NCBI RefSeq assembly: GCF_025949695.1
Contig: NZ_JAPDFL010000001.1
Coordinates: forward strand, 767,001-831,000
Direction: 5' to 3'
Length of the DNA: 64,000 bases
Source of the DNA: Pararhodobacter zhoushanensis
Lineage (GTDB): Bacteria > Pseudomonadota > Alphaproteobacteria > Rhodobacterales > Rhodobacteraceae
The notes beneath the pieces are model-generated. The model saw nothing but the letters and a program-made list of their open reading frames with translations, was not told where the DNA came from and did no database searches. This document shows positions 8,246 through 17,382 of this stretch, one piece after another. The translations under genes were made by a program, and so were the position numbers. Positions within the stretch are counted from its first letter, which is position 1. Each line of letters starts with the position of its first letter.

Positions 8246-9784
8246 TCAGTCAAAGCTGACATCGCGCAGCTGCACCACCGGGAACCAGCGCTGCGTCGGG
8301 GTAAACTCGACCCCTTCGGCCTGCGCATAGACGGCGACGAAGTTCCACAGCGGCACCAGCGCCGCATCCTCGTACATCAGCGCGAAGATCTGCTGCAGCA
8401 CGGGGCCGCGCTCGGCCGGGTCCAGCAGCGTGTTGGCCTGCGCGATCAGCGTATCGACATCGGCGTTGCGGTAGGGCGCAAAGGGCGAGCGGCCATAAAA
8501 GGCAACCGTCAGCGCCTCGATCGGGTCGCTCTGGTTGGCCCAGGGCATCGCGCTGATGCCAACGTAAACGCCGTCCTCAGAGCCGGAAACCTCCCGCAGC
8601 ATGCCAAGGAACTGCGAGGCCTCCAGCGTCTGCACATCGGCGTTGATGCCGACCTGTTGCAGATAGAGAACCACCGCTTCCGCCGTTTCGCGCAGACCGG
8701 CAAAGGCCCCGCCCCAGATGTAGAACGGCATGTCGAAGCCATTGGGATAGCCCGCATCCGCCAGCAGTTGCCGCGCATGGGCCGGGTCATAGGCGCGGAA
8801 CTCAAGCGCGGGATCATAGCCCAGCTCGCCTTCGGTCACGGCCTCGGACACTGCAGGCACGCCCTGCAGCAAGCCGCCGATGATCGCTTCGCGGTCGATG
8901 GCATAGGCAAAGGCCTGACGCACGCGCGGGTCATGCCACGGCACATCGGGATTGGTGGTCTGGAACTGGATGCCGACGGTCGGGTGGGCGTTCAGGAACT
9001 CCAGCCCGAAACCCGCGCTGCGCAGGGATTCCACGTCCGTGTAGGGCACGTCCATGGTCATGCCGACTTCGCCGGTCTGCAGCTGCGCCAGACGGGTCGA
9101 GGCCTCGCGCACAAAGCGGAACGTGGCGTTTTCGACCTGCACGGCGTCGCCCCAGTAGCCGTCAAAGCGGCGCAGGACCATGTTGGAGCCGGGCGTGTAG
9201 CTGACGAATTCATAGGGGCCGGTGCCAACCGGGTGGCGGGTGAATTCCTCTTCGCCCACGCGGTCGAAATAGGCTTTCGACGCAATCGAAAACCCGCGCG
9301 CGGGCAAGAGCCCGGCGTCGGGCCGGCTGAAGACCATCCGCACGGTATAGGGATCGACGATCTCAAGATGATCGACGTTGCGCGCCCGGCGCGCATATTG
9401 CGGCGCGCGTTCGGTCATGCGTTCGTGGCTGAAGACCACATCCTCGGCGGTGAACGGGTCGCCCGAGTGGAAGACCACGTCTTGCCGCAGGTGGAAGGTG
9501 ATCATCATCCCGTCGGGTGACGCTTCGAATGAGGCCAGCCCCGGCACAACTTCGCCGTCGGTCGTGGTGCGCCACAGGCCTTCGGTGATGTTCTCCAGCG
9601 TGATCCGACCACCCGGCGCGTGCGAGGTTGAGGTCAGGTCCAGCGTGTCGGGCTCTTCGGCCACGGCCACGATGAAATTGTCGGGCGTGGCCTGCGCCTG
9701 TGCGGCGCGGGTTGCCGGCACGATACCAAGGGCCAAAGCCAGCGCAAGCGCCGTCAGCCCCGTCAGGGGTCTCACAATCGTCAT
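8246..9784 (-). CDS. ABC transporter substrate-binding protein, peptide/opine type
   Basis: 512-residue periplasmic binding protein of the SBP_bac_5 (DppA) family with a signal peptide over about residues 1-28 (LTALALALALGIVPATRAAQA). Family blocks include EPDTLDLT, FHSGDPFTAEDVVFSHER, GTGPYEFVSYTPGS and DPRVRQAFAYAIDREAII. The start at 9784 has a good Shine-Dalgarno (GAGGGAGGA) before it; the longer frame to 9850 lacks one. It is the first gene of the seven-gene operon running down to 2176 and diverges from the FAD monooxygenase gene. Confidence 0.92.
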   Translation of the reverse strand: MTIVRPLTGLTALALALALGIVPATRAAQAQATPDNFIVAVAEEPDTLDLTSTSHAPGGRITLENITEGLWRTTTDGEVVPGLASFEASPDGMMITFHLRQDVVFHSGDPFTAEDVVFSHERMTERAPQYARRARNVDHLEIVDPYTVRMVFSRPDAGLLPARGFSIASKAYFDRVGEEEFTRHPVGTGPYEFVSYTPGSNMVLRRFDGYWGDAVQVENATFRFVREASTRLAQLQTGEVGMTMDVPYTDVESLRSAGFGLEFLNAHPTVGIQFQTTNPDVPWHDPRVRQAFAYAIDREAIIGGLLQGVPAVSEAVTEGELGYDPALEFRAYDPAHARQLLADAGYPNGFDMPFYIWGGAFAGLRETAEAVVLYLQQVGINADVQTLEASQFLGMLREVSGSEDGVYVGISAMPWANQSDPIEALTVAFYGRSPFAPYRNADVDTLIAQANTLLDPAERGPVLQQIFALMYEDAALVPLWNFVAVYAQAEGVEFTPTQRWFPVVQLRDVSFD

Positions 9785-10057
9785 ATATCCTCCCTCTGGC
9801 CCGAGGCTCTGGGCGCACAGCCTCCGCTCTGCGTGAGTCGCCCGCCTCATTGGCCGTTGCCTTGTTTCAGCCCCTTCAAGCTACGCAAGAATTCTGGGGT
9901 GTTCAAACAAAATAGTCATACCACATACGATTTTTCTTCTCCCCCTTGAGTCTCCTTGTATATTCGGCATCCTGAGATAGAGAATCTGGGTTGGAAAGCC
10001 GCCGTTTTCTCAAACTGCAAGATTTTGACCCCTGAATAGCCGCGAATCGGAGCCCTC
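9785..10057. other. Divergent intergenic region (binding protein / monooxygenase)
   Basis: 273 bases holding the promoters of both divergent units. It is noticeably more AT-rich from about 9880 to 10000 than the flanking genes. No palindrome comparable to that at 880-894 was found, and I could not assign clear promoter hexamers. Confidence 0.5.
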
Positions 10058-11647
10058 ATGACACCCACAAGCCCCCAAGCCCAGATCTTTGATGTGGTGA
10101 TCAACGGCGGCGGTCCCGTCGGCATGGGGCTGGCCATCGAGCTGGGCCTGCGCGGCGTTTCGGTCTGCGTGGTCGAGCGCCACGCCACGCCACAACCGAT
10201 CCCCAAGGGCCAGAACCTGACCCAGCGCACGGTCGAGCATTTCCACTTCTGGGGCTGCGAGCAGGCGCTGCACGAGGCGCATCCGATCCCCAAGGACAGC
10301 GGCATCGGCGGGATCACCTGCTATGGGTCACTGACCGGGGACTATCAGCACGACTGGCTGGAACGTTCAAAGCTGCGCGACTTCTACTACAGCCGCAACG
10401 CCCGCCTGCCGCAATACGCGACCGAAGCGGTGCTGCGCGCCCGTGCGGCGCAGATCGACACGATCACCCTGCGCTATGGCTGGACCGGCACCGGGGTGGA
10501 ACAGGACGCCGACAGCGCGACGCTGCATATCGAGGAAAAGGATGGCCCCGGGCGCGACAGCGTGCGTGGCCGCTATCTGGTCGGCTGCGATGGCAGTCAC
10601 TCGATGGTGCGGCAGGCGGCGGGGATCACCCAGTCGCAGCAGGAACACCGCAAGCTGATGTCGCTGGTGGTGTTCACCTCGGAAGAGCTGGACACGCTGC
10701 TCAAGCGCTATCCGGGCAAGGCGTTCTACAATGTGCTGAACCCGAAATATGACGGCTACTGGCTGTTCTTTGGCCGCGTCGATCACGGCACCAGCTGGTT
10801 CTTCCACGCCCCGGTGCCGCTGGGCACCACCGCCGAGAATTTCGACTTCCCCGCCTTCCTGCACGAGGCCGCAGGCCAGCCTTTTGATCTGTCCATCGAC
10901 TATGTCGGATTCTGGGATCTGCGCTTCACGCTGGCCGATCAGTACCGTCAGGGCCGCGTGTTCCTGGCGGGCGACGCGGCGCATTCGCACCCGCCTTACG
11001 GGGGCTTCGGCATCAACTCGGGGCTGGAGGATTCGGTCAACCTGGGCTGGAAACTGGCCGCGATGGTGCAGGGCTGGGGCACCGAAGCGCTGCTCGACAG
11101 CTATCACACCGAACGGCACGGGGTCTTCGCCTCGACCATCGAGGACTTCATCGCCAATTACATCCGCGAGGACCGCAGCTTTCTGTCCACCTATGCGCCC
11201 GATCAGGACCGCACCGCGTTCGAAACGGCATGGCAGGCGCGCAGCGAGGATGACAGCGACGTGCGCCTCTTTGCCCCCAACTATGCCGGATCGCCTGTGG
11301 TGGGGGTCAGCGCGGGCGCGCCCTCGGCCACCGGCGGGCACGAGGTTGCGGCGCGCGTCGGTCACCACCTGACGCCGCAGGCGCTGGCGGATGGTCGCAA
11401 TGTGTTCGAGGCGCTGGGCGCCGATTACACCCTTCTGGCACTGAGTGGTGCCGCCGAGGCGCAGGTCACAGCCCTCGTCGATGCCGCCAAAGCTGCGGGT
11501 GTGCCGCTCATTGTCGTGCATGATACCGGCACCGCCGCCAAGACCTATGGCGCGCCGCTGGTGCTGGTCCGTCCCGATCAGTTCGTCGCCTGGGCGGGAA
11601 CGAGCATCGACGCGCACCCCCTGATGCAACGCCTGCGCGGAGCCTGA
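10058..11647 (+). CDS. FAD-dependent monooxygenase (PheA/TfdB/MhpA-like aromatic hydroxylase)
   Basis: 529-residue group-A flavoprotein monooxygenase. It has the dinucleotide motif VINGGGPVGMGLAIELGLRG near the N-terminus, the DG motif VGCDGSHSMVRQAAGI around residue 175, and the GD motif VFLAGDAAHSHPPYGGFGIN around residue 305. A C-terminal part beyond about residue 400 matches the thioredoxin-like tail of phenol-hydroxylase types. It would hydroxylate an aromatic or cyclic substrate with NAD(P)H and O2. Divergence from the importer/GMC/DUF3237 operon suggests a shared pathway; substrate is unknown. Confidence 0.9.
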   Translation: MTPTSPQAQIFDVVINGGGPVGMGLAIELGLRGVSVCVVERHATPQPIPKGQNLTQRTVEHFHFWGCEQALHEAHPIPKDSGIGGITCYGSLTGDYQHDWLERSKLRDFYYSRNARLPQYATEAVLRARAAQIDTITLRYGWTGTGVEQDADSATLHIEEKDGPGRDSVRGRYLVGCDGSHSMVRQAAGITQSQQEHRKLMSLVVFTSEELDTLLKRYPGKAFYNVLNPKYDGYWLFFGRVDHGTSWFFHAPVPLGTTAENFDFPAFLHEAAGQPFDLSIDYVGFWDLRFTLADQYRQGRVFLAGDAAHSHPPYGGFGINSGLEDSVNLGWKLAAMVQGWGTEALLDSYHTERHGVFASTIEDFIANYIREDRSFLSTYAPDQDRTAFETAWQARSEDDSDVRLFAPNYAGSPVVGVSAGAPSATGGHEVAARVGHHLTPQALADGRNVFEALGADYTLLALSGAAEAQVTALVDAAKAAGVPLIVVHDTGTAAKTYGAPLVLVRPDQFVAWAGTSIDAHPLMQRLRGA

Positions 11648-11661
11648 CGCCGGCCAAGAGC

Positions 11662-13143
11662 CTATAGGGCCGTGCGGCTGTCCCACAACCGCTGGGCCTG
11701 CGCCTGCGCCTGAAGGAAGGTGAGATCCGGCTGAAGCGCGATCAGCCCCAGCGCCGCGCTGTCGCGGATGGTGGCGGTGATCTCGACATCGCGCGCGCGA
11801 CCCTGCCAGAGCGCCGCCAGCATCTCAGCCGGGCTGTACCCTTGTGGCAGCGGCTCGGGTGCTGCGGCAAGGGTTGGCGGGATGGTGAAAAGCGTCTCGC
11901 CCTCGGGGCCAGCCAGTGACAAGGGCATCCAGCGATGCGGCGTCGCCTGTGCCACGTCGCGCTGGCTGAGAACGGTCAACACCCGCCCCGCGCGCAGATG
12001 CTGCAAGGTCGACGCAAAAAGCCTGCCGCTGCCGGTGAAGGGCACGCCAGCCAGTGTCACCCCCAGCTTCAGCGGATCGAGCAGGCGCAGCCCGGTCTGC
12101 GCAATCGTTCGCATCCCCAGCACCGCGTACAGGTCGCCCAGCGCGGCCATTTGCGGCGCGGCCTGCTCGATGGTCAGATAGGCGATGCCCCGGTCGCGCA
12201 ACAGTGCGGCAGCCTCGGGCAGGGTGGCGACCTGGGGGATGCGCAGGGCGTTGAGCAGGGCGGGCAGCGGTCCCTGTTCGGGCGTGTAGCCGTGCAGCAG
12301 CACCGGCGTGCCGGAATCAGCCAACAGCCGCGCTGCGGCAAGGAACCACGCGGGGCGGCGCTGCCGGGGTGAGGGGTGCACCGGCCAGTCAAGCGCGGGA
12401 CGGTTGCCCACAGCCAACCCCTGATGCTGCGGCAGTGCGGCTCGTCCCGCCGCGACAAGGCCCGCCAGTTCAGGCCCGACCGCGCCGCGTTGCTGAATCC
12501 CCGCCAGCAGCGCGCCCACCTGCACCGGATCGGCCTCGCCGCGCAGCAGAATGCCAAAGGCGTCCTCGGCCTGCGCGAAACTCAGCGCTCCGGGTTGCCG
12601 AGACGACCCCGACAGCCGCGCGATATGGGCGGCGAGGCGGGTCTGCGGTGCGGCGTCCGCGCTGACGGCATCAAGCCGCGCCAGCAGGCCGTCAGGGTCG
12701 GGCATACCCTCGGGCCGCGCCTGTGGCGAGATATCGAGCACAACCCGCTGGCGCGTCCTTGGCGGCAGCAAGGGCGAAGGAGCGTCGCCTGCGGGCCATT
12801 CCAACGGATCGGCATCGCGCAGGGCCAGCAGCGCGCGCGCCTCAAGCGTGAGCGCCGCGACACGGCGTCGCAGCGTCCCGGCGAGCGGCGAGGGCACCAT
12901 CCGCCGCCCCTCGCGCACAAGGATCGGGTCGTCATACTGCGCGCGCAGCTGTGCCAGAAGGCGGCTGACACCCGGAACCGAGAGGTCCAGCGCCTGGGCC
13001 GCGCCGGAAACCGATCCGGCTTTCAGCAAGGCATCCAGCACCACCAGCAGACGCAGGCCAGACAGGGCATCCGTCCGGGTTTCCGGTTCATTCCCAAGGG
13101 ATTGTGCGGCGGTGACGGGGGGCGTCTTGTCCATCCGGCTCAT
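11662..13143 (-). CDS. LysR-type HTH fused to a TrpD/YbiB-like glycosyltransferase-3 domain
   Basis: 493 residues. About residues 25-105 are a LysR winged helix-turn-helix (LRLLVVLDALLKAGSVSGAAQALDLS, then SRLLAQLRAQYDDPILVREG). There is no LysR co-inducer domain. Residues about 165-235 instead resemble the helical N-terminal domain of anthranilate phosphoribosyltransferase (EDAFGILLRGEADPVQVGALLAGI). The rest resembles its catalytic domain (LAAARLLADSGTPVLLHGY, then LGMRTIAQTGLRLLDPLK), but the glycine-rich GTGGD loop that binds PRPP is missing. The second half is closer to the non-catalytic, nucleic-acid-binding TrpD2/YbiB group. It is probably a regulator; target unknown. It diverges from the TonB receptor gene. 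Confidence 0.75.
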   Translation of the reverse strand: MSRMDKTPPVTAAQSLGNEPETRTDALSGLRLLVVLDALLKAGSVSGAAQALDLSVPGVSRLLAQLRAQYDDPILVREGRRMVPSPLAGTLRRRVAALTLEARALLALRDADPLEWPAGDAPSPLLPPRTRQRVVLDISPQARPEGMPDPDGLLARLDAVSADAAPQTRLAAHIARLSGSSRQPGALSFAQAEDAFGILLRGEADPVQVGALLAGIQQRGAVGPELAGLVAAGRAALPQHQGLAVGNRPALDWPVHPSPRQRRPAWFLAAARLLADSGTPVLLHGYTPEQGPLPALLNALRIPQVATLPEAAALLRDRGIAYLTIEQAAPQMAALGDLYAVLGMRTIAQTGLRLLDPLKLGVTLAGVPFTGSGRLFASTLQHLRAGRVLTVLSQRDVAQATPHRWMPLSLAGPEGETLFTIPPTLAAAPEPLPQGYSPAEMLAALWQGRARDVEITATIRDSAALGLIALQPDLTFLQAQAQAQRLWDSRTAL

Positions 13144-13198
13144 GGCCGGATCGCCCGGCGCCTGACCGCAATCCGCCGTCTTTGCGATTTCCTGAACT

Positions 13199-13219
13199 TG
13201 GAATCATTCTCATTCATCG
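13199..13219. promoter_or_regulatory. Fur-like iron box
   Basis: On the minus strand the site contains GAATGAGAATGATT, close to tandem GATAAT-type hexamers of the Fur consensus. It lies 67-87 bases before the TonB receptor ATG and 56 bases before the divergent fusion-regulator gene, which suits iron repression of receptor and transporter. In Rhodobacterales the iron regulator could instead be Irr or RirA, so the assignment is tentative. Confidence 0.45.
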
Positions 13220-13285
13220 CGGTTGTGCCCCAGTCTTGATCCTATAGCTGACGGAAATAGTCAGCATTGCACGAAGGACAAGTAA

Positions 13286-15427
13286 ATGTCACAGCACCGT
13301 CGGTCGACCCCCGATCAATCGCCCCGCCTTGAAGGCCGCCTCCAGCGGCTGACCCTGCGGGCCAGCTGCGGCGTCCTTGCACTTGGCGCGGCGCTGCCCA
13401 CAGGTCTGTCGGCGCAGGCAACCAACGGCGACGTCCCGGTCGATCTGGGGCGTATCGTCGTCACGGCGGCGGGGTTCGAGCAGGCGATCGCCGATGCCCC
13501 GGCGTCGATCACCGTGATCTCGCGTGAGGATCTTGAGACCGGCGCCTACCGTGACCTGACCGACGCTCTGCGCGAAGTTCAGGGCCTTGTCACCACCGGC
13601 ATCGCCAATGAACAGGACATCCAGATCCGTGGCCTGCCCGGCGGCTACACGCTGATGCTGATCGACGGCCGCCGCGTCTCGACCCGGGAATCGCGTCCGA
13701 ACGGCGACTCGGGCTTTGAGCAACGCCACTTCCCGCCGCTCAACATGATCGAGCGGATCGAGGTGGTGCGCGGCCCGATGTCGTCGCTCTACGGCGCCGA
13801 CGCGATGGGGGGCGTGGTCAATGTGATCACGCGGCCTGTGGCCTCGACCTGGTCGGGCAGCGTCACGACCGAAGGCACGGTGCAAGAGCACAACCAGTTC
13901 GGCAATTCCGCCGCGCTGTCCTTCGAGGCCAGCGGTCCGTTGATCGCCGACCGTCTGGGCGTGCAGATCTGGGGCCGGCTTTATCGCCGCAGCGAGGACA
14001 CGCTGATCGGCGGCATCGAAGAGGCCGAGGATTCAAGCCTCGGCGTGCGGTTCAGCTTCACGCCGACGGATGACCATGAATTCACGCTCGAGGCCGGGCG
14101 CTCGCGTCTGGGGTCGACCGCGACCGCCGGTGGCACCATCGCCGCAGGCAGCAATGGCAGCCACCGCGAGAATGACCGCGATTACCTTGTGCTGGGCCAT
14201 ACCGGCCATTTCGGCGCGGCCGAAACCCAGCTGACCTTCCAGCACGAGGAAGCCGCGCGCTATACCTATGCGGACCCTGCGGCGACGCCCGGCTGGGTGC
14301 TGGACGAACGCATCCCGCGGTTGGCCAACACCACGCTGGACGGTCAGGTTACGCTGCCCTGGGCGCTGGGCGGCGAGCATCGGACGGTCATGGGCTTCCA
14401 GTACAGCCGTGCTCAGCTGACCGACCGGGGGTATGCCGCCACGGATCAGGACATGCAGGTCGAGCAATGGGCGCTCTTTGCCGAGGACGAGTGGCGCCTG
14501 TCTGACAGTTTCGCGCTGACCGGCGGTCTGCGCTATGACCACCATTCGATCTATGGCGGTCAGGTCAGCCCGCGCTTGTATGCCGTCTGGCACGCGACCG
14601 AGGCGCTGACCATCAAGGGCGGTGTCTCGACCGGGTTCACCGCGCCGGCCATCCGCCTGATCGCGCCGGGCTACTACTATCCGACCCAGCGCGGCGCGGG
14701 CGTGATTGCGCCCAACCCCGATCTGCAACCCGAGACCAGCACCAGTTTCGAGCTGGGCGGTATCTGGGAACGTGGCGGTCTGAGTTTCAGCGCGACGGGC
14801 TTTTACACCGATTTCCGCAGCAAGATCTCGAACATGAACACCGGGATGCTGGTGAACCCCGACACGGGCGCGATCATCGACCCCCTGGGCGGCGCGGCGT
14901 GCAATGCGACCGAGATCGCGGCCTACCCGGGGTATCGCTGTCTCTGGCAGGCTTTCAACATTGACGATGCGGTGGTGCAGGGGGTCGAACTGGCCTCGTC
15001 CTGGCAGATTGATGAAACCTGGGCGCTGCGCGGCAGCTACACGTTCACCGACAGCGAGCAACGCACCGGCGATTACGCGGGCTTCCCGCTGCAACGCACG
15101 CCGCGCCATCGCGCCACGCTGCGCGTCGACTGGGCGCCGATGGACAGCGCGCTCTCGCTCTGGGCGGCGGCCACCTATCATGGCGAAGAGATCGCCGCCG
15201 GCGCCCGGATTGGCACCAATGGCCGCCCGGTGTTGATCAACGGCGTCGCGGGCCGTGCCTACGATCCTTACACCACGGTGGACCTTGGCGGTTCGTATGC
15301 GCTGACCGACGCCGTCACGATGAATGCCGCCGTCTACAACCTGTTCGACGAGGTCGTCGAGGCCACCGACAGCAACACTGTGGGCGAGGGGCGGCGGTTC
15401 TGGCTGGGCCTGACCGCGCGCTTCTGA
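13286..15427 (+). CDS. TonB-dependent siderophore/colicin-type outer-membrane receptor
   Basis: 713 residues. A signal segment at about 25-45 (CGVLALGAALPTGLSAQA) is followed by the plug domain (GRIVVTAAGFEQAIADAP as TonB box region, IQIRGLPGGYTLMLIDGRRV, IERIEVVRGPMSSLYGADAM). The beta-barrel ends in aromatic WLGLTARF, as expected for BamA-dependent assembly. The family imports ferric siderophores, haem or cobalamin. The downstream siderophore-type binding protein and permeases favour a ferric siderophore (CirA/FepA group). AAGGA precedes the ATG by nine bases. No siderophore synthesis genes are visible, so it is probably for a foreign siderophore. Confidence 0.92.
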   Translation: MSQHRRSTPDQSPRLEGRLQRLTLRASCGVLALGAALPTGLSAQATNGDVPVDLGRIVVTAAGFEQAIADAPASITVISREDLETGAYRDLTDALREVQGLVTTGIANEQDIQIRGLPGGYTLMLIDGRRVSTRESRPNGDSGFEQRHFPPLNMIERIEVVRGPMSSLYGADAMGGVVNVITRPVASTWSGSVTTEGTVQEHNQFGNSAALSFEASGPLIADRLGVQIWGRLYRRSEDTLIGGIEEAEDSSLGVRFSFTPTDDHEFTLEAGRSRLGSTATAGGTIAAGSNGSHRENDRDYLVLGHTGHFGAAETQLTFQHEEAARYTYADPAATPGWVLDERIPRLANTTLDGQVTLPWALGGEHRTVMGFQYSRAQLTDRGYAATDQDMQVEQWALFAEDEWRLSDSFALTGGLRYDHHSIYGGQVSPRLYAVWHATEALTIKGGVSTGFTAPAIRLIAPGYYYPTQRGAGVIAPNPDLQPETSTSFELGGIWERGGLSFSATGFYTDFRSKISNMNTGMLVNPDTGAIIDPLGGAACNATEIAAYPGYRCLWQAFNIDDAVVQGVELASSWQIDETWALRGSYTFTDSEQRTGDYAGFPLQRTPRHRATLRVDWAPMDSALSLWAAATYHGEEIAAGARIGTNGRPVLINGVAGRAYDPYTTVDLGGSYALTDAVTMNAAVYNLFDEVVEATDSNTVGEGRRFWLGLTARF

Positions 15428-15447
15428 TCCCCCTTTTGAACCGAAAG

Positions 15448-16356
15448 ATGATGTCCATGGCTTTCTTGCACCGCAGCTTTGCCTTTGCCGCCGCCCTGAC
15501 GCTGGTGACAGCACCAACGCTGGCCGAAACCGTGACCCATGCGCAGGGCACGACCGAGATCGAGGGCGTGCCGCAGACCGTGCTGGTCTACGATTCTGCA
15601 ACGCTGGATAATCTCGATGCGCTGGAAGTGCCGGTTGCCGGTGCCCCGGCCGCCGCGCTGCCCGGCTATCTGTCGCAGTATGGCGCGCCGATCGGCACAA
15701 TGTTCGAACCTGACTTCGAAGCGGTGAACGCGGCTGAACCCGACCTCGTGCTGGTCGGCGGACGCTCGGCTCCGCAGTATGCGGCCCTGTCGGCGATGGT
15801 GCCGACGCTGGACCTGACCGTCCCGCGTGAGGGGTATGTGGACGGTGTCGCGGCCAATCTGGCACTGCTGGGGCGGATCTTTGACCGTGACGCCCAGGCT
15901 GCCGCGCTGATCGAGGGGCTGCGCAGCTCGGTCGCCGCGCTGCACGCCGAGGCCGGCGATGCCGGACGGGTGCTGGTCGTGCTCACCACCGGTGGACGCA
16001 TGAGCGCGCACGGTCCCGGCTCGCGCTTTGCGGTGATCTATGACGACTACGGCTTTACCCCGGCGGTCGAAGGTCTGGACATTGGCACGCATGGTCAGGC
16101 GATCTCGTTCGAATTTATCCGCGAGACGGACCCTGACTGGCTGTTCGTGGTCGACCGCGACGCGGCGATCGGGCGCGAGGGTCAATCGGCTGCCGCCTAT
16201 CTGGACAACCCGCTGGTGCAATCGACCAGAGCCTGGCAGCAAGGGCAGGTGGTCTATCTTGATGCGCAGGCCTGGTACCTGATCGGCGGTGGTGTGCAGG
16301 CGATGCAGGCCAGCATTGCCCAGTTGCGCGACGCGCTGGCGCAGGCCGGAAACTGA
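15448..16356 (+). CDS. Siderophore ABC transporter periplasmic binding protein (FatB/CeuE/YclQ-like)
   Basis: About 302 residues with a cleavable signal (FAFAAALTLVTAPTLAET). It has class-III binding-protein features: a two-lobed fold with EGVPQTVLVYDSATLDNLDA near the start, PDLVLVGGRSAPQY in the middle, and MSAHGPGSRFAVIYDDYGF, a hallmark of the petrobactin/catecholate binders CeuE and YclQ. Starts at 15448, 15451 and 15457 are all possible; a TTG at 15436 is less likely. It begins 20 bases after the receptor stop, and the two permeases follow. Confidence 0.87.
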   Translation: MMSMAFLHRSFAFAAALTLVTAPTLAETVTHAQGTTEIEGVPQTVLVYDSATLDNLDALEVPVAGAPAAALPGYLSQYGAPIGTMFEPDFEAVNAAEPDLVLVGGRSAPQYAALSAMVPTLDLTVPREGYVDGVAANLALLGRIFDRDAQAAALIEGLRSSVAALHAEAGDAGRVLVVLTTGGRMSAHGPGSRFAVIYDDYGFTPAVEGLDIGTHGQAISFEFIRETDPDWLFVVDRDAAIGREGQSAAAYLDNPLVQSTRAWQQGQVVYLDAQAWYLIGGGVQAMQASIAQLRDALAQAGN

Positions 16357-16368
16357 CGATCCGTAGTC

Positions 16369-17382
16369 ATGCCTGAGCCCCGTTTGCCAAGGCCGCCATC
16401 CGCTCGCGCCGCGCTGGTGCGGCTGATCGTTCCGCTTGCTCTGGCGACGACGCTGGGGCTGGGGGTCGCCAGCCTGTTCGTTGGTGTCAGCGCCGTCAGC
16501 CCTGCGCTGATCTGGGCAGAGCGCGGCGCGGGCCCCGCCACCGAGGTGCTGCTCACCGCGCGCCTGCCCCGGACGCTGGCGCTGGCGCTGGCGGGCATGG
16601 GGCTGGCACTGGCCGGGCTGGTGCTGCAGGTGCTGGTGCGCAACCGCTTCGTCGAGCCCTCGACCGTCGGCACCACGGAATCCGCCTCGCTGGGGATCTT
16701 GATGGTGATGCTCTTCGCGCCCGGCATGCCGGTCGCCGGACGCATGGCAGTGGCGGCGTTCTGCGGGCTGGCGGGGACTATGCTGTTCCTGCTGCTTCTG
16801 CGCGCCGTGCCCCGGCGCTCGGCCCTGATGGTGCCGTTGCTGGGGCTGCTGTTGTCCGGGGTGATCGGCGCGGTGACGACGTTCATCGCCTATCGCACCG
16901 ACATGCTGCAAAGCCTGGGCGCGTGGAGCACCGGTGATTTCTCCATGGTGCTGGCCGGGCGCTATGAGGGGCTGTGGATCGTGGCCATCCTCGCTGCGCT
17001 GACGGCCCTGTTCGCCGACCAGATCACCGTCGCCGGACTGGGACGTGACATGGCGACAGGGCTTGGGGTCAATCACCGCGCGGTGCGGGCGGCAGGGGTG
17101 CTGCTGGTGGCCCTGCTCAGTGCTGCGGTCATCGTGACCGTCGGCATGATCCCCTTTCTGGGGCTGGTCGTGCCCAATATCGTCAGCCTGCTTCTGGGCG
17201 ACAATCTGCGCCGCACCCTGCCGGTCGTCTGCCTGTCGGGTGCGGCTTTGGTGATGGCCTGCGATATCGCCGGCCGGCTGGTCGTGCGCCCCTATGAAAT
17301 GCCGATCGGACTGACCATGGGCATCGTCGGCAGCGGCCTGTTTCTGTGGCTGCTGACCCGGAGCCGCCGCCATGACGCCTGA
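16369..17382 (+). CDS. Siderophore ABC transporter permease (FecCD/BtuC family, first)
   Basis: 337 residues of mostly hydrophobic helices (about nine), BtuC/FecCD fold. LLTARLPRTLALALAGMGLALAG is the classic early FecCD motif. IPFLGLVVPNIVSLLLGDN corresponds to the conserved GxxxP loop region next to the ATPase contact. It resembles YclN/FatD-type permeases, matching the YclQ-like binding protein upstream. The gene overlaps the second permease by 11 bases. Confidence 0.9.
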   Translation: MPEPRLPRPPSARAALVRLIVPLALATTLGLGVASLFVGVSAVSPALIWAERGAGPATEVLLTARLPRTLALALAGMGLALAGLVLQVLVRNRFVEPSTVGTTESASLGILMVMLFAPGMPVAGRMAVAAFCGLAGTMLFLLLLRAVPRRSALMVPLLGLLLSGVIGAVTTFIAYRTDMLQSLGAWSTGDFSMVLAGRYEGLWIVAILAALTALFADQITVAGLGRDMATGLGVNHRAVRAAGVLLVALLSAAVIVTVGMIPFLGLVVPNIVSLLLGDNLRRTLPVVCLSGAALVMACDIAGRLVVRPYEMPIGLTMGIVGSGLFLWLLTRSRRHDA

